Positions 1-6,031 are shown, numbered from the stretch's first letter. The stretch is DNA of 8,647 bases from an uncultured Desulfuromonas sp. (GCA_937982495.1 CALJLX010000626.1:1-8647); one strand, 5' to 3'. A program made the numbers and translations. Notes: generated from the letters alone by a model not told the origin.

Positions 1-1414
1 GGCAGAGGGAAAGGCCGATGCCGGTCCCCTCCCCCGAGCCCTTGGTGGAAAAGAATGGGTCGAAAATCCTCTCCCGCAGCTCCACGGGCACCCCGGGACC
101 GCTGTCGTCCACGGTCAGGGTCACCCAATCGCCGGAACGGCCCAGGGTCAGCACCATTTCCCCAGCGCCGCCCATGGCCTGACCGGCGTTTAGCAGCAGA
201 TTGACCAGCACCTGGCGCAGCTGGTCGGGATCGGCAAAGACATCCAGCGATTCGGCCGACGCCTGGATGCGAATCGGCACCTGGCGGAAAAGCTTCTGCG
301 GGCGCAACGAGGCCGCCGTCGCCTCCGCCAGGTCGGCGAGAGGCAACAACTCCCGGTGTACCGCCCCGCCCCGGGCCAGGCCAAGCAATCCGCCGGTGAT
401 GCGCCGGCAGCGGCGACATTCGGCGATGATCGCCAGGACATCGTCGCGCCGGGGGTCTCCTTCATCGAGATCGTCGAGCAGGAGTTCAGCATAGCCGAGA
501 ATGATCCCCACCGGGTTGTCGATCTCGTGGGAAACCCCCGCCGCCAGTTGGCCGATGGCCGCCAACCGCTCGGAACGGATGAGCTGTTCCTGCACCCGAC
601 GCAGGTTCTCGTTGGCCTCGATCAATTCACGATTCTTGGCGGTGAGCTCATCGCGGCTTAAAGCGAGATTCTCGGCCATGTGGTTGAAGGCCCGGGCCAA
701 CCCCCCGATCTCGTCGCGGTTGGCGATGTTCAGGCGGGTATCGAGTTCCCCCCGGGCCACGGCCCGCGCCCCCTCGGTCAGACTCTGGATCGGCCGCGAA
801 ACGCGCCGGGCCGCCAGGGCCACCAACGGCAACGAGGCGAACAGAGAGAGAAAGGCAATGCGGGCAAAGGAGCCGCGCATCTCGGCGAGGCGCGCGTCGA
901 CCGAAGCGTAGGTGAGCAGATAGCGCACGACCAGAACCTGTTCGCCCGTCGGCCCGAAGGCCGGCATGAGCAACTCCAGGGCCCGCCCCTCCCCCCAGGG
1001 GAGGGTGCGCATGCGCGGCTCGGCACCGGGGAAAAACCCGCCCAGGTCCTCCGGCGACGGCGGTTCCGGCCAGGGATGATCGGCGAAAAAACCGAAACGG
1101 GGGGACTGAAACAGCACCCGCCCGCCCGGGGAAATGAGGGTGAAACCGATGAGATCGCGGTTGACGGCGAGGAATTCGACGACCTTGCCCAGGGCATCGT
1201 CCCGACGCGGCTCGAAGGAACCCCGGAAGAGCTTGAGCAGCTCGGGCGTGGCGAAGCGGGCGAAGGCCCCGCTCTGGGCGTGCAGATGTTCTTCCCACTG
1301 TCGAGCCTGGCTGCGCTCCAGCACCAGAAAGGTCATGAGCAGCACCAGGGCCAGGGTGCCGCCGGTGTAAAGAAAGAGTTTTCGCCCGAGAGTGACGCGC
1401 ATTGCCCTGACCAT
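1..1414 (-). CDS. Sensor histidine kinase, two-TM with HAMP domain (3' end beyond window)
   Basis: Membrane sensor kinase that autophosphorylates on a histidine and passes the phosphate to a response regulator; no regulator gene lies in the window. Reading from the ATG at 1414, 471 residues are visible and the C-terminal end is off the left edge. Order: TM1 about 13-32 (LVLLMTFLVLE), a periplasmic sensor region of about 150 residues matching no domain I recognise, TM2 about 184-203 (IAFLSLFASLPLVALAA), HAMP about 203-255 (SRPIQSLTEGARAVARGELD), a short coiled coil, the DHp helix with phospho-acceptor His296 (SHEIDNPVGIILGYAE), N-box 405-412 (NLLLNAGQ), G1 box 436-441 (DDSGPG), F-box (FDPFFSTKGSGEG) and G2 box 463-470 (GTGIGLSL). 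All catalytic boxes are intact. No PAS domain is seen between HAMP and DHp. The start is uncertain: an in-frame ATG at 1402 (MRVTLGRK) is an alternative, and neither has a strong Shine-Dalgarno. It is divergent from the cytochrome gene. The kinase call is firm; the stimulus is unknown. Confidence 0.93.
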   Translation of the reverse strand, partial: MVRAMRVTLGRKLFLYTGGTLALVLLMTFLVLERSQARQWEEHLHAQSGAFARFATPELLKLFRGSFEPRRDDALGKVVEFLAVNRDLIGFTLISPGGRVLFQSPRFGFFADHPWPEPPSPEDLGGFFPGAEPRMRTLPWGEGRALELLMPAFGPTGEQVLVVRYLLTYASVDARLAEMRGSFARIAFLSLFASLPLVALAARRVSRPIQSLTEGARAVARGELDTRLNIANRDEIGGLARAFNHMAENLALSRDELTAKNRELIEANENLRRVQEQLIRSERLAAIGQLAAGVSHEIDNPVGIILGYAELLLDDLDEGDPRRDDVLAIIAECRRCRRITGGLLGLARGGAVHRELLPLADLAEATAASLRPQKLFRQVPIRIQASAESLDVFADPDQLRQVLVNLLLNAGQAMGGAGEMVLTLGRSGDWVTLTVDDSGPGVPVELRERIFDPFFSTKGSGEGTGIGLSLC

Positions 1415-1501
1415 GATCGCATGCCGATTTCGCCCGAGCCTCGGGGAAAGGGAGAAAACTACTGCGTCTAAGAAAAATTTACGCTAATCTAGGGAAACTT
1501 T

Positions 1502-1520
1502 CGGCGGCGAAGGGCCGCCG
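1502..1520 (+). other. GC-rich hairpin in the cytochrome 5' leader
   Basis: CGGCGGC (1502-1508), a five-base loop GAAGG, and GCCGCCG (1514-1520) form a perfect 7-bp stem ending 15 bases before the Shine-Dalgarno. No T-run follows, so it is not an intrinsic terminator. It may protect the mRNA 5' end or have no function. Confidence 0.4.
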
Positions 1521-1535
1521 CGACTCAAATCTGCC

Positions 1536-1542
1536 AGGAGGT
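1536..1542 (+). promoter_or_regulatory. Ribosome binding site of the cytochrome gene
   Basis: AGGAGGT is a near-perfect Shine-Dalgarno five bases before the ATG at 1548. It fixes the start and suggests strong translation. Confidence 0.85.
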
Positions 1543-1547
1543 CACCG

Positions 1548-1874
1548 ATGAAAGGTTTCACCCTCTCCCTTTGCGCCGCCCTGCTCCTCGCCGCCCTGCC
1601 GGCGGGAAACGCGGCTTTCGCGGCGATTCCCGCCGAAGTCACCCTCGGCACGCCGCGCATGGGGGAAATCCGTTTCGACCACAAGCTGCATCAAAAGGTC
1701 GGCCAATGCGCCGTCTGCCACCACAAAGGGGTGGAGCGGGGAGGCTGTCGCGACTGTCACGGCGTGGATACGGCGATCCCCAACATGAAGGAAGCCTCCC
1801 ATGCCATGTGCCGGCACTGCCACAAAAAGATGGGCGCCCCCTTCGGCTGCAAGGACTGCCACATCAAGAAATAG
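1548..1874 (+). CDS. Periplasmic tetraheme cytochrome c, c3/c7 family
   Basis: Small secreted multiheme cytochrome, expected to carry electrons in the periplasm between inner-membrane quinol oxidoreductases and outer-membrane or terminal reductases. The 108-residue precursor has a Sec signal peptide (residues 1-25, basic start, LCAALLLAALPAG core, likely cut after AAFA). The mature part of about 83 residues has four CxxCH motifs: CAVCH 54-58, CRDCH 67-71, CRHCH 88-92 and CKDCH 101-105. Four further histidines suit the distal ligands: His45 and His48 in FDHKLH, His59 directly after the first motif, and His85 before the third. That arrangement matches cytochrome c3, where the His after heme motif I serves heme II; the Geobacter PpcA-type c7 proteins keep only hemes I, III and IV. 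The mature chain is shorter than classical c3 (about 107 residues in Desulfovibrio), nearer c7 size. The lysine-rich C-terminus (CHIKK) also resembles PpcA. It is a single-gene unit closed by its own terminator. The family is secure; the specific partner is unknown. Confidence 0.93.
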   Translation: MKGFTLSLCAALLLAALPAGNAAFAAIPAEVTLGTPRMGEIRFDHKLHQKVGQCAVCHHKGVERGGCRDCHGVDTAIPNMKEASHAMCRHCHKKMGAPFGCKDCHIKK

Positions 1875-1878
1875 CACC

Positions 1879-1919
1879 GGGGCGGGGAGCGGCGTAGGCC
1901 GCCCCCGCCCCCCTTTTTT
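1879..1919 (+). terminator. Strong intrinsic terminator after the cytochrome
   Basis: GGGGCGGGG (1879-1887) pairs with CCCCGCCCC (1903-1911), enclosing an inner stem GCGGC/GCCGC (1889-1893/1898-1902) with loop GTAG and a one-base bulge at 1888. T6 follows at 1914-1919. The 14-bp GC stem plus U-tract points to efficient termination on the plus strand. It fills the 44-bp gap to the convergent gene, whose stop codon (1919-1921) touches the T-run. There is no matching tract for the minus direction. Confidence 0.92.
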
Positions 1920-2611
1920 CAGCGCAGCAGTCGGGCCAGATAGAGGAAGGTGCCCCCCACCGACAGGGACGCCAGCAGGTTGCCGATCAGATTGGTGATC
2001 TGGGAGATCTGGTAACGGGCGGGGTAGGCCTCCATCACCGCCGGCAGATCGAGGCGATAGACCTGGATGTAGAGTTCCGAGCCCTTCCACAAAAAGATGC
2101 AGACGAAGACCGCGATGAAGGCGAGAAAACCCTTGCCGATGGGACTGCCCTTGACGTTGAGATAGATTTTGCGGATCAGATCGATGTTGATCAGCGAAAG
2201 AAAGACCCAGTTGGCGTTGCCGACGACGCGGATGGTGCGCAGGGTATCGGCATCGGGAGCCGGGTTGATGAGGATGAAGATCTGGGAGGCGAAAATCACC
2301 GCCAGGGTGACGAGATAGACCTGGCTCTTGTTCCCTTCCAGTTCCAGCGTGCGCGAAAAAACGTAATATTCCTGAAAGCCGTGGCTCATCACCAGAATGG
2401 CGATGGTGCTGATGATCAGGCCCATGGCCTCGACCTGGGGAATGCCGGTGCCGGGGAGAAAGGGCATCGCCTTCGGCAGCAGTTCGCCGAAGAGGATGAG
2501 GAAGAATCCGACCGAAATACTCGTCCAGACCCGGGCGTTGCCGATGCTGAAATAGAAGGAAACCAGACCGGCCACCAGCCAGAGAATCACCTGCAATCCA
2601 CTCAAATCCAT
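1919..2611 (-). CDS. Integral membrane protein of unknown function, about seven TM segments
   Basis: I do not recognise this family. The 230-residue protein is mostly hydrophobic, with predicted membrane spans near residues 6-24, 29-46, 61-77, 99-116, 133-149, 162-177 and 207-226. Polar stretches between them include a charged loop at about 87-95 (RTLELEGNK) and a linker with NPAPDAD at 116-122. Charged or polar groups near the spans include Glu43 (FGELLPK), His77 and Glu81 (SHGFQEYY), and Lys176/Glu179 (WKGSELY). No signal peptide, heme motif, metal motif or enzyme signature is visible. The ATG at 2611 is chosen because GGGAGG lies seven bases upstream; an in-frame TTG at 2617 would sit only one base from it. 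It follows the DUF4388-like gene by 41 bp on the same strand, so the two are probably cotranscribed. Some bacterial receptors and sensor kinases also have seven-TM sensor regions, but there is no output domain here. Confidence 0.8.
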   Translation of the reverse strand: MDLSGLQVILWLVAGLVSFYFSIGNARVWTSISVGFFLILFGELLPKAMPFLPGTGIPQVEAMGLIISTIAILVMSHGFQEYYVFSRTLELEGNKSQVYLVTLAVIFASQIFILINPAPDADTLRTIRVVGNANWVFLSLINIDLIRKIYLNVKGSPIGKGFLAFIAVFVCIFLWKGSELYIQVYRLDLPAVMEAYPARYQISQITNLIGNLLASLSVGGTFLYLARLLR

Positions 2612-2618
2612 CCCCAAA

Positions 2619-2624
2619 CCTCCC
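2619..2624 (-). promoter_or_regulatory. Ribosome binding site deciding the start of the membrane protein
   Basis: On the minus strand GGGAGG lies seven bases before the ATG at 2611. It supports that ATG over the TTG six bases further upstream. Confidence 0.7.
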
Positions 2625-2652
2625 GTTTCGCCATGAATTTTTCTTCAGCCAC

Positions 2653-3618
2653 TTACAGCTTTTCCTGCGCCGCCCGCCCCATCTCCTCCACCATACTATT
2701 CACCTTGCCGTGTCCGGCGACCAGCCGCGCCGACTTGCCGAGGCGTTCGTAAAAGGCGTTCAGGGCCGCCGTATCGAGGGCGCCGCCAAGGTTTTTCTCG
2801 AATTCCTTCTCCACCAGAGAACCGCCGATCTTGCCGAGATGACGCAAGGCGATCTCCCGCCAGGTGGCCAGCAGCTCGTCCCGCGACTCGGCCTCGCGCA
2901 CGGCCGGATCGACCGTTTCCGGCTCCTCGGCCGGCGGCGCCGGGGTTGCGCTCGGCTCAGGCTCGGAACGGCGGGATTCGAGAATCCGCTGCCAAAGCGC
3001 CGGCAGATCCGCCGAGGAGAGCAGGTCGGCGAGCATCCCCTCCCCAACTCCCCTGGTGGTCAGAACGTCGATCTTCGCCCCGGGCAGCCGCGCCACCGAC
3101 ATGGAGGTGTCGGCGGTCGTCTCGATAGCAACGGAGCCGTCATGGAAGAAACCCAAGGGGTTCCCTTCCCGGTAGAAGATCAACGCCACCCGGTCGCCGG
3201 TGTAGATGCGCAGACAGCCGGTGATCGCCAGCTCCTTGAGCCGCGCGAGCAGCAGTTTGATGTCGATGAGCTTGAGCTCCTGCCCCTTGTAGAGCAGGTC
3301 GCCGTGGAGCAGGGCGTGCACGCTCAGGGCCAGTTCGGGGCTGAGGCGATAGACGTCGAGACGCCCCCGTCCTTCCAGCGACTGTTCGAAGATGGCGGCG
3401 ATGGCGTCGTAGGCGATAAGCCGTTCCCGTCCGTCGTCGAGGAGGGAACTGATCAGGCGCCCCTGTTCGAAGATGATGACCCCCGTCGCCCCGGGAAAAT
3501 CGAAACGCAGATAACCGGAGAACTTCCCCGCTTGCAGCTTTTCGAGAGCCCCGGGAAGATTGATCTTGCCGGGATTGGCGTTTTCCTTGACGGGGTTACC
3601 CTTGGGCAACAGAACCAT
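2653..3618 (-). CDS. DUF4388-like protein with two tandem domains
   Basis: Soluble 321-residue protein with no signal peptide or TM segment, so probably cytoplasmic. Residues about 20-100 (GALEKLQAGKFSGYLRFDF, then GVIIFEQGRLISSLL) have the pattern I associate with DUF4388/PatA-type N-terminal domains: a short helix, then G-x-L-R, a hydrophobic strand, and F-x-x-G-x-[LP]. A second copy follows at about 115-185 (LKELAITGCLRIYTG, then ALIFYREGNPLGFFHDG). A Pro/Glu/Ala-rich linker (about 218-242) leads to a helical C-terminal domain (about 243-321) I cannot name. DUF4388 domains often accompany signalling proteins (response regulators, roadblock/GTPase switch systems) in Deltaproteobacteria and Cyanobacteria, with poorly defined roles; no catalytic residues are evident. 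The ATG at 3618 has GGAGG seven bases upstream. The membrane-protein gene lies 41 bp downstream on the same strand, suggesting a two-gene operon and a possible membrane partner. The domain call is by eye. Confidence 0.75.
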   Translation of the reverse strand: MVLLPKGNPVKENANPGKINLPGALEKLQAGKFSGYLRFDFPGATGVIIFEQGRLISSLLDDGRERLIAYDAIAAIFEQSLEGRGRLDVYRLSPELALSVHALLHGDLLYKGQELKLIDIKLLLARLKELAITGCLRIYTGDRVALIFYREGNPLGFFHDGSVAIETTADTSMSVARLPGAKIDVLTTRGVGEGMLADLLSSADLPALWQRILESRRSEPEPSATPAPPAEEPETVDPAVREAESRDELLATWREIALRHLGKIGGSLVEKEFEKNLGGALDTAALNAFYERLGKSARLVAGHGKVNSMVEEMGRAAQEKL

Positions 3619-3729
3619 GTGATATCCTCCCCGGAAAGGGGCTGGGTGATTATTTTTTGGCAGGTTGATTGAGCAGCCCGCCGCGAAAGATCCGGCCCCA
3701 CGGCGGGGCGGTTTCCATCAGCCTACGGA
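3619..3729 (-). other. Gap between the ABC-F gene and the DUF4388-like gene
   Basis: This 111-bp gap separates two minus-strand genes. It has an AT-rich core at 3648-3659 that may hold a promoter for the DUF4388-like pair. Two mutually exclusive GC hairpins are possible (CCCGCCG 3677-3683 with CGGCGGG 3701-3707, or GCCCC 3695-3699 with GGGGC 3705-3709). Neither is followed by a U-tract on the minus strand, so ABC-F transcripts may read through. Confidence 0.35.
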
Positions 3730-5664
3730 TCAAGAAGCCTCGGGCGCGGCCTCCTGTAATTCCTCCCAGCGGGCATAGAGGGCTTCGATCTCGCCTTTGA
3801 GCCGCCCGTGCTCCGCCGATGTCCGCCGCCAGTTCTCGCCGTCGCGGTAAAGTTCGGGATCGGCCATGCGCCCCTCCAGAGCCCGCAGCGTCCCTTCCTG
3901 TGCCTCGATCTTCTCCTCAAGCTCGGCCAACTCCTTCAGCCGACGGCGCTCCTGGCGCTGGGCCTCCTTGCGTTCTTCGTGCCCCCGCTTGCGCTCTTCC
4001 TTGTCGGCGTTTTCCGGCGCCTCCGCCCCGACCGCCCCCAACTCCACCCGCTGCCGGGAATGGCTGAGATCCCCCTGCCCCGTTCGCCAGCGGAGAAAAT
4101 CCTCGTAGTTGCCGATACAGGATTCGATCCGTCCGCCCTTCACTTCGACCACCCGGGACGCCAGGCTGTCGACGAAATAGCGGTCGTGGGAGACGAAAAC
4201 CAGGGTACCCGAGTAGCCCTTGAGCGCCTGCAGCAGGACTTCCTTCGATTGCAGATCGAGGTGGTTGGTCGGCTCGTCGAGCAGGAGCAGGTTGGCCGGA
4301 CGCAACAGGAGAATGGCCAGGGCCAGGCGGTTGCGCTCGCCGCCGGAAAGAACCGCCACCTTTTTATGCACCTCGTCGCCGCTGAAGAGAAAGGTGCCGA
4401 GGATGTCCCGCACCCTGGGCACCATCTCGAAGGGGGCGGCGGCGGTGATCTCCTCGATGACGGTCCGCCCGGGATCGAGGACCTTGGCCTGATCCTGGGC
4501 GAAATAGGCCAGATGCAGGTTGTGACCCTCCTCCCGAATGCCTCCCTTGGGCGCCTCGTCCCCGGCGAGCAGGCGCATCAGGGTCGACTTGCCGGCGCCG
4601 TTGGCCCCGACCAGGGCGATGCGCTCGCCCTTCTCCACGCCCAGGTCGATGCCGTCGAGCACCGTCAGTTCGCCGTAGCGCTGGGTCACGCCCCGCAACT
4701 CCAGAGCGGTGCGCCCGCCCTTGGGCGGTTCGGGAAACCTGAAGGCGATCTTCTTGCGCGCCGGGGGAATGTCGATGCGCTCGATCTTCTCCAGTTGTTT
4801 GACCCGGCTCTGCACCAGCGAGGCCTTGTTCGCCTGGTAGCGGAAACGGTTGATGAAGGCCTCGATCTTCTCGATCTCCTCGTCCTGACGACGCTTGGCC
4901 TCCATCAGCGCCGCCACCCGCGCCTCCCGCTCGACCAGATACTTGCTGTAATTGCCCGGATATTCGGTGAGCTTGCCGTTCCAGACCTCGACGATGCGGC
5001 CGACCACCTGATCGAGAAAGAAGCGGTCGTGGGAGACCAGCACCACCGCGAAGGGGTAGCCGATGAGATAATCCTCCAGCCAGTCCCGGGCCGGCAGGTC
5101 GAGGTGGTTGGTCGGCTCGTCCAGCAGCAGCAGGTTGGGCCGCTGCAACAGCAGCTTGGCCAGGGCGATGCGCATCTGCCAGCCGCCGGAAAACTGCTCG
5201 CAGGGCTTGTCCCAATCCCCTTCGGCGAAACCGAGACCGCGCAGCACCTTGGCGATTTCCGTCTCCATGGCGTAGCCCCCGCGCTGGCGGAAGGCCTCCT
5301 GCATGGTCGCGTAGCGGTCCATGTCGGCCTGCTCGTGGCGCGCGGCGATGGCCTGCTCCAGCCCGGCCAGTTCCTTCTCCATGGCAAGCAGTTCGGCGAA
5401 GGCCTCGCGCACCTCGGCGAAAAGAGAGCGCCCCCGGTGTTCCAGGCCGTCTTGCGGCAGATAGCCGAAAGTCGTGCCCCGTGCCGTCTGCACTTCGCCG
5501 CCGTCGGGACTGACCCGGCCGGCGAGCATCTTGAGCAGGGTCGTCTTGCCGGCGCCGTTCTCCCCGCAGAGACCGATGCGGTCGCCGGGACGGATATGCC
5601 AGTCGATACCGGCGAAAATACGCCGGTCGGCGAAATCTTTAATGACGTTTTTAAGCTGTAACAT
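3730..5664 (-). CDS. ABC-F family ATPase (ribosome-associated, no transmembrane part)
   Basis: Duplicated ATP-binding cassette protein of 644 residues. ABC-F proteins bind the ribosomal E site and use ATP to ease stalled or slow translation; some members protect against antibiotics. Cassette 1 has Walker A GENGAGKT at 34-41, signature FSGGW at 158-162, Walker B LLLLDE at 178-183 with catalytic Glu183, and the switch His in LVSHDR at 212. The linker at about 240-305 holds the ABC-F-typical P-site tRNA-interaction motif (FINRFRYQANKASLVQSRVK). Cassette 2 has Walker A GANGAGKS at 353-360, LSGGE at 439-443, Walker B at 459-464 with Glu464, and a second VSHDR. A C-terminal extension of about 100 residues (545-640) is a charged coiled coil (EERKEAQRQERRRLKELAEL), as in Uup/YheS-like members. 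There is no TM domain, so it is not a transporter. Length is normal and both catalytic sites are intact. The Shine-Dalgarno (AAGAG) is weak. It is divergent from rne. The ABC-F subgroup, and hence any resistance role, cannot be fixed from sequence alone; a housekeeping role is more likely. Confidence 0.95.
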   Translation of the reverse strand: MLQLKNVIKDFADRRIFAGIDWHIRPGDRIGLCGENGAGKTTLLKMLAGRVSPDGGEVQTARGTTFGYLPQDGLEHRGRSLFAEVREAFAELLAMEKELAGLEQAIAARHEQADMDRYATMQEAFRQRGGYAMETEIAKVLRGLGFAEGDWDKPCEQFSGGWQMRIALAKLLLQRPNLLLLDEPTNHLDLPARDWLEDYLIGYPFAVVLVSHDRFFLDQVVGRIVEVWNGKLTEYPGNYSKYLVEREARVAALMEAKRRQDEEIEKIEAFINRFRYQANKASLVQSRVKQLEKIERIDIPPARKKIAFRFPEPPKGGRTALELRGVTQRYGELTVLDGIDLGVEKGERIALVGANGAGKSTLMRLLAGDEAPKGGIREEGHNLHLAYFAQDQAKVLDPGRTVIEEITAAAPFEMVPRVRDILGTFLFSGDEVHKKVAVLSGGERNRLALAILLLRPANLLLLDEPTNHLDLQSKEVLLQALKGYSGTLVFVSHDRYFVDSLASRVVEVKGGRIESCIGNYEDFLRWRTGQGDLSHSRQRVELGAVGAEAPENADKEERKRGHEERKEAQRQERRRLKELAELEEKIEAQEGTLRALEGRMADPELYRDGENWRRTSAEHGRLKGEIEALYARWEELQEAAPEAS

Positions 5665-5738
5665 GGGGCTCTTTATAACATAAGGAAGGGCGCCATAAAA
5701 CCTTGAATTTTCTGGCTTGCCCTTTCACAGTTTCCCCC

Positions 5739-5767
5739 TGTTCAAAATCCCGGGGCTCTGTTATAGT
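5739..5767 (+). promoter_or_regulatory. Candidate sigma-70-type promoter for rne
   Basis: TGTTATAGT at 5759-5767 is an extended -10 (TG-N-TATAGT, five of six matches to TATAAT). A weak -35-like TGTTCA lies at 5739-5744 with 17-bp spacing. Transcription would start near 5774, giving a leader of about 255 nt. Confidence 0.5.
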
Positions 5768-5903
5768 TGCGACGTTTTTACGGCAGCCCTCCATCCCTTC
5801 CCGCAACGGATGTCGAATCGGCCGCCGCGAATTTCCGCCTCCATCGAGCGCCCTGCTCTGGATATAGCGAACCCCTTTTTGAGGGCCCGGGGGAGAGCGT
5901 CGG

Positions 5904-5941
5904 TTCCGTCCCTTTTCGCCGCGAGCGAAAAACAAACGGAA
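5904..5941 (+). other. Two-part hairpin in the rne leader
   Basis: Outer stem TTCCGT (5904-5909) pairs with ACGGAA (5936-5941). Inner stem TTTTCGC (5913-5919) pairs with GCGAAAA (5925-5931) around loop CGCGA, with small A/C-rich internal loops between the stems. Thirteen base pairs in 38 nt suggest a real RNA fold. The A/U-rich segments are of the kind RNase E prefers, but no homology to the E. coli rne hairpins is claimed. Confidence 0.45.
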
Positions 5942-5999
5942 ACTGGCCATCCTTCGCGCCCCCGGCCGCGACTCCCGTCGCCGCCGAAGACCCTGTTGC

Positions 6000-6019
6000 G
6001 ATCCCTCCGCGGACGGATC
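6000..6019 (+). other. Hairpin next to the rne ribosome binding site
   Basis: GATCC (6000-6004) pairs with GGATC (6015-6019) around a loop that contains the palindrome TCCGCGGA. It ends two bases before the Shine-Dalgarno AAGGA (6022-6026), so folding could influence ribosome access. The stem is only 5 bp, so the effect may be small. Confidence 0.3.
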
Positions 6020-6021
6020 AG

Positions 6022-6026
6022 AAGGA
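6022..6026 (+). promoter_or_regulatory. Ribosome binding site deciding the rne start
   Basis: AAGGA lies five bases before the ATG at 6032, from which the protein begins MSKKMLINA, matching the RNase E family N-terminus (MKRMLINA in E. coli). It rejects the in-frame upstream ATGs, which add about 105 residues of unrelated, Pro/Arg-rich sequence. Confidence 0.8.
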
Positions 6027-6031
6027 ACTCC

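Larger units (their letters stand above)
1415..1547. promoter_or_regulatory. Divergent intergenic region, kinase/cytochrome
   Basis: This 133-bp gap must hold the start signals of both the minus-strand kinase and the plus-strand cytochrome. It contains an AT-rich patch at 1470-1500 in otherwise GC-rich DNA, the likely promoter area. On the plus strand TAATCT at 1485-1490 is a possible -10, but no good -35 sits 16-18 bp upstream, so no exact promoter is called. Confidence 0.4.
5665..6031. promoter_or_regulatory. Divergent control region and long rne leader
   Basis: This 367-bp region separates the ABC-F start from the rne start. No credible gene was found in it, although the rne frame stays open back to an ATG at 5717. 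The ABC-F-proximal part is AT-rich (5670-5720, including TTATAA at 5673-5678 and several A/T runs) and should contain the minus-strand promoter. The rne-proximal part (about 5775-6031) is a probable untranslated leader of about 255 nt with hairpins. Enterobacterial rne also has a long leader, used for feedback by RNase E; any such function here is inference. Confidence 0.55.

Noticed and set aside
680..1471. Plus-strand open frame of 263 codons over the kinase gene
   Set aside because: It is antisense to the TM2, HAMP and sensor part of the histidine kinase, codon-for-codon in register, with a Gly/Arg/Gln-rich product and no ribosome binding site of note.
2612..2617. TTG start for the membrane protein
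   Set aside because: It lies one base from the Shine-Dalgarno; the ATG at 2611 has proper seven-base spacing.
2710..3672. Plus-strand open frame of 320 codons opposite the DUF4388-like gene
   Set aside because: The minus-strand gene has a good ribosome binding site, sensible composition and domain structure; this frame has none of these.
3677..3709. Hairpins after the ABC-F gene as an intrinsic terminator
   Set aside because: The stems are GC-rich, but no U-tract follows on the minus strand, and the T-run at 3653-3658 is on the wrong strand.
3808..5661. Long open frame on the plus strand opposite the ABC-F gene (617 codons)
   Set aside because: It lies wholly opposite a gene with two intact ABC cassettes; its translation has no coherent domain and is explained by third-position GC bias.
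5717..6031. N-terminal extension of rne from an ATG at 5717
   Set aside because: The extra 105 residues do not resemble any RNase E N-terminus, the likely promoter lies inside this stretch, and the ATG at 6032 has a good Shine-Dalgarno and the family-typical start.
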